Shown one piece after another: positions 1-5,241 of a DNA stretch of 5,241 bases; position 1 is the stretch's first letter, and the number at the start of each line of letters is the position of its first letter. Under the pieces are notes generated by a model. It was given only the letters and a program-made list of their open reading frames with translations. It was not told the origin of the DNA and ran no database searches. The position numbers and the translations under genes are program-made. The stretch is from an uncultured Clostridia bacterium (lineage in GTDB: Bacteria > Bacillota > Clostridia > Oscillospirales > Acutalibacteraceae): the NCBI GenBank assembly GCA_958445555.1, contig CAUCSW010000066.1:1-5241 (forward strand), given 5' to 3'.

Positions 1-773
<773 letters not shown>

Positions 774-783
774 TTATGCTAAT

Positions 784-812
784 ATAATAATATTAAATCA
801 ATCAGTTGTCAA
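784..812 (-). promoter_or_regulatory. predicted sigma-A promoter of gdhA
   Basis: On the minus strand there is a perfect -35 box TTGACA (807-812), a 17-base spacer and a -10 box TATTAT (784-789; five of six match TATAAT). Transcription would start near 776-778, giving a leader of about 45 bases. The region behind the -35 box (813-858) is very AT-rich, with A and T tracts suited to an UP element, and carries several CTTAAT/ATTAAG half-sites. The promoter is inferred from consensus match only. Confidence 0.75.
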
Positions 813-864
813 GAGAAATTTAATTAAGAATATTTCGTTTTTTCTTAATTTTATTAAGTTTATC

Positions 865-923
865 CGATAAATTGCTTCATTGAGGCTTTGAAAATCGGAA
901 ATGAGCCGATTTATCGCTTTTTT
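865..923 (+). other. overlapping inverted repeats followed by T6
   Basis: CGATAAAT (865-872) is perfectly complementary to ATTTATCG (909-916). AAATCGG (892-898) is perfectly complementary to CCGATTT (906-912) with a 7-base loop. The two pairings share bases 909-912 and so exclude each other. A run of six T follows at 918-923. The short hairpin plus T run resembles a weak terminator or attenuator on the plus strand, but no gene is seen upstream on that strand for it to end, and it lies before the predicted mnmE promoter. It may instead be a DNA-level site. Function unknown. Confidence 0.35.
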
Positions 924-939
924 GTCCGAGCTTTAAGTC

Positions 940-968
940 TTGCAGTACTTACTTTATTGTGATAAAAT
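940..968 (+). promoter_or_regulatory. predicted sigma-A promoter of mnmE
   Basis: TTGCAG (940-945; four of six match TTGACA), a 17-base spacer and TAAAAT (963-968; five of six) preceded by TG at 960-961, an extended -10. Transcription should start near 975, about 70 bases before the mnmE start. A 9-base direct repeat ATTGTGATA (956-964 and 967-975) overlaps the -10 box and the start point with an 11-base period. The assignment rests on consensus match and position. Confidence 0.65.
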
Positions 969-980
969 TGTGATACAAAT

Positions 981-1016
981 GATCGGCACGGGCGGCAAGA
1001 TACGGGCATGCCGATC
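981..1016 (+). other. inverted repeat in the mnmE 5' leader
   Basis: GATCGGCA (981-988) and TGCCGATC (1009-1016) are perfect 8-base complements with 20 bases between. The repeat begins just after the predicted transcription start, so it would form a stem-loop at the extreme 5' end of the mnmE mRNA. It ends 19 bases before the ribosome binding site GGGAG (1036-1040). There is no T run, so it is not a terminator. It could stabilise the mRNA 5' end or be an operator; neither is shown. Confidence 0.4.
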
Positions 1017-1044
1017 CGACAGTCTACTTTTGTTCGGGAGTTGA

Positions 1045-2412
1045 ATGATTACGGGATACAGGGCGGTTGCGGCTATATCCACCCCGCGCGGGGAAGGCGG
1101 TATCGGAACGGTTCGCATTTCCGGAGACGGTGCGATAGATATTGCCGATTCGGTTTTTAATTGTCATTCGGGTGAAAGTCTTAAAAGTATAAAGGGATAT
1201 ACCGCAAGATACGGAAGAGTGTCGGGCAAAAACGGTGATATCGATGACGCGGTCGCGCTCGTCTTCAGAGCGCCGCACAGTTATACGGGTGAAGATACCG
1301 TCGAGATCACTGTACACGGTGGCGACTATGTGACATCAGCGACCCTGCGTGCCCTTCTTGATGCAGGTGCAGACCTTGCCGGTGCGGGCGAGTTTACCAA
1401 AATGGCGTTTTTAAACGGTAAAATGGATCTTTCCGAAGCCGAATCGGTCATGGAGATCGTATCTGCTGAAGGAGAGCGTCAGTTGAGAGCCGCGCGTGCC
1501 GCAGCCGACGGTGCGATAGCCCGCAGGCTTGCGGACATAAAGGCAGGGCTGGTCTTTGCAGCCGCCACCGTCACGGCATTCACCGACTTCCCGGACGAGG
1601 AGCCTTCATTCAGCGGGATAGACAAGCTCCCCGAAATGCTCAGCCGTGCGGAGGATGCACTCTGTTCAATGATATCGAATTACGATGCGGGCAAGGTGCT
1701 CAGAGAAGGTGTCAGGACCGCAATAGTCGGAAGCACCAATGTAGGCAAATCCACCCTGATGAATCTGCTGACGGGCGAGGACCGTTCCATTGTCACCGAT
1801 ATAGCGGGAACCACCCGCGATGTGGTCGAAGAGACCGTCCGCATTGGGGATGTAAAGCTTTGTCTTTCCGACACCGCAGGTATAAGAGATACGGACGACG
1901 CAGTCGAAAGGATCGGCGTGGAGCGTTCGAAAAAGGCGATCGATGCGGCGGAGCTGATAATATTTGTTACCGATGCAGCCAGAGCGCTTACCGATGATGA
2001 GGAAAAACTGCTTGGCACCCTTAAAGACCGTAAAACGGTCGTTGTGATAAACAAGACCGATGTGGCAGAACCCAAAGACACGAAACAATTCGAAGGATTC
2101 CCCACGGTGAGAATGTCGGCAAAAAACGGCACGGGACTCGAAATGCTTCAAAAGCAGATCGAAGAGGTTTGCGGATCCGCGGGGCTTGACGGCAGCGAGG
2201 TCACCTTCACAAGCGAGCGCCAACGTTCCTCTGCCGAAAAGGCGCTTAAAGAGGTGCGCGCGGCGCAAAGCGCCCTCGCGGCGGGAATTACCGTCGATGC
2301 CGCAGGCACCTGTATAGACTCGGCGATAGAGGCGATAAACGAACTGACGGGTGAATCGGTGACCGTCGAGGTTGCAGACGAAGTGTTCAGAAAATTTTGC
2401 GTGGGAAAATAG
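1045..2412 (+). CDS. mnmE: tRNA modification GTPase MnmE (TrmE)
   Basis: Partner of MnmG in the cytoplasmic complex that adds the (carboxymethyl)aminomethyl group at C5 of U34 in tRNAs reading purine-ending two-codon boxes. It uses GTP, methylene-tetrahydrofolate and FAD. The 455 residues match the family length. The N-terminal tetrahydrofolate-binding domain (about 1-120) starts with AAISTPRGEGGIGTVRISG. The helical domain is interrupted by the G domain (about 220-375): G1 GSTNVGKST (229-237), K-loop/G2 TDIAGTTRD (251-259), G3 DTAG (276-279), G4 NKTD (336-339), G5 SAK (358-360). N232 corresponds to the potassium-ligand Asn and E288 to the catalytic Glu282 of E. coli. The C-terminus FCVGK carries the conserved C-x-G-K motif with C452. 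The G1 loop has Thr231 where many homologues have Pro. The start follows GGGAG at 1036-1040, four bases upstream. mnmG follows after 183 bases. Confidence 0.98.
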   Translation: MITGYRAVAAISTPRGEGGIGTVRISGDGAIDIADSVFNCHSGESLKSIKGYTARYGRVSGKNGDIDDAVALVFRAPHSYTGEDTVEITVHGGDYVTSATLRALLDAGADLAGAGEFTKMAFLNGKMDLSEAESVMEIVSAEGERQLRAARAAADGAIARRLADIKAGLVFAAATVTAFTDFPDEEPSFSGIDKLPEMLSRAEDALCSMISNYDAGKVLREGVRTAIVGSTNVGKSTLMNLLTGEDRSIVTDIAGTTRDVVEETVRIGDVKLCLSDTAGIRDTDDAVERIGVERSKKAIDAAELIIFVTDAARALTDDEEKLLGTLKDRKTVVVINKTDVAEPKDTKQFEGFPTVRMSAKNGTGLEMLQKQIEEVCGSAGLDGSEVTFTSERQRSSAEKALKEVRAAQSALAAGITVDAAGTCIDSAIEAINELTGESVTVEVADEVFRKFCVGK

Positions 2413-2424
2413 CGCGGGGCGCCG

Positions 2425-2490
2425 CGGGTGCCGTCCGACAAAGGATAAGTACCAAAAAAAGACGGACGGACCGCAAGGCGCGGTCACCCG
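2425..2490 (+). ncRNA. possible structured RNA element: perfect three-way junction
   Basis: Three helices pair exactly and abut with no unpaired junction base. P1 is CGGGTG (2425-2430) with CACCCG (2485-2490). P2 is CCGTCCG (2431-2437) with CGGACGG (2463-2469), enclosing a 25-base A-rich loop that contains GGATAAGTACC. P3 is ACCGC (2470-2474) with GCGGT (2480-2484), closed by a 5-base loop AAGGC. Eighteen base pairs in 66 bases without mismatch is unlikely by chance. I do not recognise a riboswitch, ribozyme or known RNA family. It may be a cis-acting leader of mnmG, a processing or stability element, or a copy of a genomic repeat. Confidence 0.45.
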
Positions 2491-2511
2491 GTAAGTCAAG
2501 AATCTAGGGTA

Positions 2512-2560
2512 TGCGGACCCTTCGGCAAAGCGGGGTCGGACACGATAACAGAAGACCGCA
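2512..2560 (+). other. second hairpin before mnmG
   Basis: TGCGG (2512-2516) pairs with CCGCA (2556-2560). Inside it, ACCC (2517-2520) pairs with GGGT (2533-2536), leaving 19 unpaired bases on the 3' side. GACCC (2516-2520) with GGGTC (2533-2537) is an alternative. CTTCGG at 2520-2525 is compatible with a UUCG tetraloop. It lies 21 bases downstream of the three-way junction and may belong to the same folded RNA. Weaker than the upstream structure. Confidence 0.3.
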
Positions 2561-2599
2561 ATGAGCAAAAAGCAAAGGGAAATAACAAACAGGCGATGA
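2561..2599 (+). CDS. possible 12-codon leader ORF overlapping the mnmG start
   Basis: ATG at 2561 opens a frame reading MSKKQREITNRR and ends at TGA 2597-2599, which overlaps the mnmG ATG at 2596 as ATGA. That overlap is typical of translational coupling, and the peptide is strongly basic. Against it, no good ribosome binding site lies upstream of 2561 and a 12-codon frame easily arises by chance in an A-rich stretch. It may simply be the mnmG ribosome-loading region, since AAAGGGA (2574-2580) lies inside it. Confidence 0.12.
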   Translation: MSKKQREITNRR

Positions 2600-4473
2600 A
2601 TATGAAAACATATGATGCAGGCAGCTATGATGTTGCCGTTATAGGTGCGGGACACGCAGGAATAGAAGCCGCTCTCGCAGCGGCGAGAATGGGCTGCAAA
2701 ACGGTTTGCTTTACCATAAATCTCGATTGGATAGGTAATATGCCCTGCAACCCTTCGATCGGAGGCACCGCAAAGGGTCACCTTGTGCGTGAAATAGATG
2801 CACTCGGCGGAGAAATGGCAAAAGCGGCGGACAAAAACACCCTGCAGAACAGAATGCTTAATCTCGGTAAGGGTCCCGCCGTACATTCTTTGAGGGCTCA
2901 AATAGACAGAAGGGCTTACAGCACATATATGAAGCACACAATGGAGCTTCAGGAAAATCTTGAAATAAAGCAGGCAGAGGTAACGGAGCTCGAAAACACG
3001 GACGGCATCTGGCATGTGATAACAAAACTCGGCGCCGACTACCGCTCAAAAACGGTAGTCGTTGCGACGGGAACCTTCCTCAAAGGTAGGATCTATGTGG
3101 GAGAAGTTAACTATGAAAGCGGTCCGGACGGGACACTCGCCGCCACGGAGCTTTCCGAGTCGCTGGAAAAATACGGTCTTCGTCTCCGCAGATTCAAGAC
3201 CGGCACCCCCGCCAGAGTGTTGAGAAGCAGTGTTGACACCTCACATCTTGAGGAGCAGCCGGGCGATCCGAAAATAACGCCGTTCAGCTATTCCACCGAT
3301 CCTTCGACCGTTAATAATTCGGGAAAGTGTTACATATCATATACAAACGACCGCACCAAAGAGGTGATATTGAGGAACCTCGACCGTTCGCCCCTTTACT
3401 CGGGTGTTATCGAAGGCGTGGGCCCGCGATACTGTCCGAGCATAGAGGACAAGATAGTAAGGTTTGCCGACAAGCCCCGTCATCAGCTCTTCATTGAGCC
3501 CTGCGGAGAAAGCACCGAAGAGATGTATCTCCAGGGGATGTCCTCTTCTCTGCCCGAAGAGGTGCAGGTGGAGTTTTACAAGACTATCGAAGGTCTTGAA
3601 AATGTTGTTATCACGCGTAACGCCTACGCCATTGAATATGACTGTGTCGATCCGCTCTGCCTCACCCCTTCACTTGAAGCAAAATCAGCAAAGGGACTTT
3701 TCGGGGCAGGTCAGTTCAACGGCTCATCGGGGTATGAGGAGGCAGCGGCTCAGGGACTTGTCGCCGGCATCAACGCCGCCCGCAGCGTCAAGGGGCTTGA
3801 ACCTATGATACTCTCCCGATCCGGCTCTTACATCGGCACCCTTATAGATGACCTTGTAACCAAAGGATGCACCGACCCATACCGTATGATGACATCAAGA
3901 AGCGAATACAGACTTGTTTTGCGGCAGGACAATGCCGATGAGCGGCTGATGCCTACGGGAAGGGAAAACGGACTTATAAGCGATGCCGAATGGGAAGCGT
4001 TTCTCAACCGTAAAGCCGAAAAGAACGCCGAAGTCGAACGGCTTGAAGCAACATTCCTTCCGCCCTCGGCAGGACTGAACGAACTGTTGACAAGATTAGG
4101 TGCCGCACCGGTGACGACGGGAGTCAGAATATCCGATCTCATAAGAAGACCCGAAGTAAAGTACGATGATCTTGAACCCTTCGACCGAGAACGCGAGCAC
4201 CTCCCAGACGATGTAAAAGAAAAGGTAGAGATCGAAATAAAGTACAGCGGATATATCAACCGCCAGCTTCACAAGATCGAAGAGATAAAAAAGCTTGAGC
4301 AAAAGCTCATTCCTTCGAATATCGACTATTCTTCGGTAAAGGGACTGCGGCTCGAAGCGGTCGAAAAGCTTAACAAGGTGCGCCCCGCAAATATCGGTCA
4401 GGCGTCGCGCATCTCGGGAGTCAGTCCCGCCGATGTGACCGTCCTGCTCATCAGCCTCGAAAAAAAACATTGA
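2596..4473 (+). CDS. mnmG: tRNA uridine-5-carboxymethylaminomethyl modification enzyme MnmG (GidA)
   Basis: FAD- and NADH-dependent partner of MnmE in wobble-uridine (U34) tRNA modification; cytoplasmic. 625 residues, against 629 in E. coli. The N-terminal FAD-binding motif VIGAGHAGIEAA lies at 15-26. MPCNPSIGG places C51 at the position of E. coli Cys47, and GVGPRYCPSIEDK places C280 at Cys277, the two functional cysteines. Further family blocks are KTGTPAR, the segment FGAGQFNGSSGYEEAAAQG, DDLVTKGCTDPYRMMTSRSEYRL and the C-terminal IGQASRISGVSPADV that contacts MnmE. No key residue appears to be missing. The start is uncertain between ATG 2596 and ATG 2602: AGG at 2591-2593 is spaced 8 bases from 2602 but only 2 from 2596, so the protein may begin MKTYDAGSYDV (623 residues). 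The stop codon lies within the -35 box of the next promoter. Confidence 0.98.
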   Translation: MNMKTYDAGSYDVAVIGAGHAGIEAALAAARMGCKTVCFTINLDWIGNMPCNPSIGGTAKGHLVREIDALGGEMAKAADKNTLQNRMLNLGKGPAVHSLRAQIDRRAYSTYMKHTMELQENLEIKQAEVTELENTDGIWHVITKLGADYRSKTVVVATGTFLKGRIYVGEVNYESGPDGTLAATELSESLEKYGLRLRRFKTGTPARVLRSSVDTSHLEEQPGDPKITPFSYSTDPSTVNNSGKCYISYTNDRTKEVILRNLDRSPLYSGVIEGVGPRYCPSIEDKIVRFADKPRHQLFIEPCGESTEEMYLQGMSSSLPEEVQVEFYKTIEGLENVVITRNAYAIEYDCVDPLCLTPSLEAKSAKGLFGAGQFNGSSGYEEAAAQGLVAGINAARSVKGLEPMILSRSGSYIGTLIDDLVTKGCTDPYRMMTSRSEYRLVLRQDNADERLMPTGRENGLISDAEWEAFLNRKAEKNAEVERLEATFLPPSAGLNELLTRLGAAPVTTGVRISDLIRRPEVKYDDLEPFDREREHLPDDVKEKVEIEIKYSGYINRQLHKIEEIKKLEQKLIPSNIDYSSVKGLRLEAVEKLNKVRPANIGQASRISGVSPADVTVLLISLEKKH

Positions 4474-4498
4474 CAAAAACGAACACACGATTTATAAT
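4470..4498 (+). promoter_or_regulatory. perfect-consensus sigma-A promoter of the T-box/asnA unit
   Basis: TTGACA (4470-4475), exactly 17 bases, then TATAAT (4493-4498): both hexamers match consensus at all positions with optimal spacing. The mnmG stop TGA (4471-4473) lies inside the -35 box and its first T is the last base of the His codon. Transcription would start near 4505, just before the first T-box helix. Such a strong constitutive promoter fits a gene controlled afterwards by transcription termination. Confidence 0.9.
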
Positions 4499-4504
4499 TT
4501 TTCA

Positions 4505-4910
4505 AAAGCCGTGATGAAGAGAAGTAACGCAAAAGCGTGCCCGAAGAGAGCGGGGAATGCTGGAAACCCGCGGTAATGTTTGCGTGAATAACACTTCGGA
4601 GCCGCACACCGAAAAAGCCGCTTATAAGGCTTCGGTAGACTGTGCCGTTCGGGCGCGTTAAGTCCGATCTCCGTCAGATGTGTCCCGCCGATCGGGTGCA
4701 GAGATTGCAGACAGGCCACGACTGCGGATCTTGTGATCGCAAGCACCGTGTGATACCGAATCTTTGCGATTATCGGCAGCTTGTAAGAGACACATTTTAA
4801 TAAGGATGTGCGGAGAAAGAGATGTGTCTTTTTCGGACATAATATAGGTGGTACCGCGGATGGTAATGACCGTTCGCCCTATAATTTCGGGCGGGCGGTC
4901 TTTTTGTTTT
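4505..4910 (+). promoter_or_regulatory. T-box riboswitch leader, asparagine-specific (AAC specifier)
   Basis: Senses uncharged tRNA-Asn and controls asnA by termination. Stem I opens with a kink-turn: GC (4508-4509), bulge CGT, then GAT and GAAG (4513-4519), facing CTTC-GGA-GC (4594-4602). The specifier loop is AGAAGTA (4520-4526) opposite GAATAACA (4586-4593), with specifier codon AAC at 4590-4592. Above it ACGCAAA (4527-4533) pairs with TTTGCGT (4579-4585), then the AAGAGAG bulge (4544-4550) and GCGGG/CCCGC distal stem (4550-4571). Stem II is probably GACT...AGTC (4638-4664). Stem III is 4785-4795 with 4822-4832. The T-box AGGTGGTACCGCGG is at 4846-4859. Antiterminator: TATAGG (4843-4848) with CCTATA (4878-4883) and GCGGA (4856-4860) with TTCGC (4873-4877), leaving the UGGUACC bulge free for the tRNA acceptor end. 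The downstream gene, asnA, agrees with the Asn specifier. The middle section is longer than usual. Confidence 0.95.
4868..4905 (+). terminator. T-box intrinsic terminator before asnA
   Basis: GACCGTTCGCCC (4868-4879) pairs with GGGCGGGCGGTC (4889-4900) over 12 base pairs including two G-U wobbles, with a 9-base loop, followed by TTTTT (4901-4905) and a second T run after one G. Its 5' strand contains TTCGC and CC (4873-4879), which the antiterminator also uses, so the two folds exclude each other. It should form when charged tRNA-Asn is plentiful. It is also the first clear terminator downstream of mnmG. Confidence 0.93.
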
Positions 4911-4996
4911 CCGTCCTGTCCTTTTTACCCGTCGGCGCACACCGAGGTGCCTTCGGGCGGGCCTTTCTCATTAGACTTTCGAAAAGGGGAAACAAT
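4911..4996 (+). other. post-terminator leader of asnA
   Basis: This stretch between the terminator and asnA holds no gene. CCCG (4928-4931) can pair with CGGG (4954-4957) around an inner imperfect GGCGCAC/GTGCC hairpin. TTCGGGCGGGC at 4952-4962 exactly repeats 4886-4896 from the 3' strand of the terminator. The asnA ribosome binding site AAAAGGGGA (about 4982-4990) lies seven bases before the ATG. Confidence 0.5.
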
Positions 4997-5241
4997 ATGA
5001 GACAACTGATAATCAAAGAAGGATATTCTTCGGCACTCTCGCTCAGAGAAACACAAAGAGCAATAAAATTTGTTAAGGACTGCTTTCAGACCGAACTCAA
5101 AAACGCTCTCGGACTTGAGCGTATCTCCGCACCGCTTTTTGTCGAACAGGGCAGCGGCGTCAACGACGATCTTAACGGCGTCGAGCGCAAGGTCGAATTC
5201 GATATAAAAGAAAGCGGTCAAAACGCAGAGGTCGTGCAGTC
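4997..5241 (+). CDS. asnA: aspartate-ammonia ligase AsnA, N-terminal part (3' end outside window)
   Basis: Makes L-asparagine from L-aspartate, ammonium and ATP (AMP-forming), in the cytoplasm; a class II aminoacyl-tRNA synthetase-like fold, unrelated to glutamine-dependent AsnB. Only 81 codons are present of a protein usually about 330-340 residues long. The visible sequence begins MRQLIIKEGYSSALSLRET. Family-typical segments are SLRETQRAIKFVKDCF (15-30), ISAPLFVEQGSGVNDDLNGVERKV (43-66) and the FDIK stretch (68-71). The start is fixed by AGGGG (4985-4989), seven bases upstream, and by alignment with the usual AsnA N-terminus. Regulation is by the upstream T-box with an Asn specifier, which independently supports the assignment. 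The rest of the active site lies beyond the window edge. Confidence 0.96.
   Translation, partial: MRQLIIKEGYSSALSLRETQRAIKFVKDCFQTELKNALGLERISAPLFVEQGSGVNDDLNGVERKVEFDIKESGQNAEVVQ

Larger units (their letters stand above)
2413..2595 (+). other. structured GC-rich spacer between mnmE and mnmG
   Basis: The gap starts directly after the mnmE TAG stop. Its first part is GC-rich and full of complementary segments; from about 2561 it becomes A-rich. A short hairpin CGCGG-GGCG-CCGCG (2413-2426) competes with the three-way junction at 2425-2490, because the two share 2425-2426. No hairpin here is followed by a T run, so there is no intrinsic terminator, and no promoter good enough to name was found. 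mnmE and mnmG are therefore probably co-transcribed, with the spacer carried in the mRNA. Confidence 0.6.

Noticed and set aside
1729..1753. Thr231 replacing Pro in the MnmE G1 loop as a sign of lost GTPase activity
   Set aside because: The essential Asn232, Gly234, Lys235 and Ser236 are all present, and this position is not catalytic.
2470..2500. Resemblance of CCGCAAGGC ... AAGTC to parts of the twister-sister ribozyme
   Set aside because: Only short matches. CCGCAAGGCGCGG is fully explained as a simple hairpin, and the conserved internal loops and cleavage site could not be found.
2521..2549. Promoter for mnmG (TTCGGC-17-GATAAC)
   Set aside because: Both hexamers are poor matches; not distinguishable from chance.
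2413..2595. Terminator between mnmE and mnmG
   Set aside because: Several stable hairpins exist but none is followed by a T run on the plus strand.
1666..3015. Long open frame of 449 codons on the minus strand across mnmE, the spacer and mnmG
   Set aside because: It lies antisense to two conserved genes, crosses their boundary, has no ribosome binding site and its Cys-, Arg- and Phe-rich translation resembles no protein. It arises from codon bias of the sense genes.
4653..4664. GCGTTAAGTCC looks like a tetrahydrofolate riboswitch element
   Set aside because: The other conserved parts of that riboswitch are absent and the position fits the stem II region of the T-box leader.
4492..5221. Minus-strand open frames across the asnA leader and asnA start
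   Set aside because: They run antisense to a confident T-box leader and AsnA and show no recognisable protein features.

Overview
The window looks like chromosomal DNA from an anaerobic Firmicute of the class Clostridia. The main support is a T-box (tRNA-sensing) leader, strong purine-rich ribosome binding sites, a clostridial-type hexameric glutamate dehydrogenase and an AsnA-type asparagine synthetase. Frequent ATA isoleucine codons and moderate-to-high coding GC beside AT-rich promoters would suit an Oscillospirales/Ruminococcus-like lineage, but that is inference.

Layout: (1) 1-731, minus strand: the N-terminal 243 codons of gdhA, running off the left edge. (2) 732-1044: a divergent, AT-rich intergenic region with a good promoter facing gdhA (TTGACA-17-TATTAT), another facing mnmE (TTGCAG-17-TAAAAT with an extended -10), and several inverted repeats. 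(3) 1045-2412: complete mnmE. (4) 2413-2595: a GC-rich spacer able to fold into a perfect three-way junction, plus a second hairpin and a 12-codon reading frame that runs into the mnmG start. (5) 2596-4473: complete mnmG. (6) 4470-4996: a perfect-consensus promoter whose -35 box contains the mnmG stop codon, then a ~400-nt T-box leader with an AAC (Asn) specifier, an antiterminator/terminator pair and a short post-terminator leader. (7) 4997-5241: the N-terminal 81 codons of asnA, running off the right edge.

MnmE and MnmG together build the 5-(carboxymethyl)aminomethyl group on the wobble uridine of certain tRNAs. GdhA and AsnA are ammonium-handling enzymes, making glutamate and asparagine. 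AsnA should be made only when uncharged tRNA-Asn binds the leader. No terminator is visible between mnmG and the asnA promoter, so the T-box terminator may also end mnmEG transcripts.

The families are all known. The least explained parts are the structured mnmE-mnmG spacer and the enlarged middle section of the T-box leader, which carries a duplicated stem III strand. There is no sign of a mobile element, CRISPR array, tRNA or rRNA gene.
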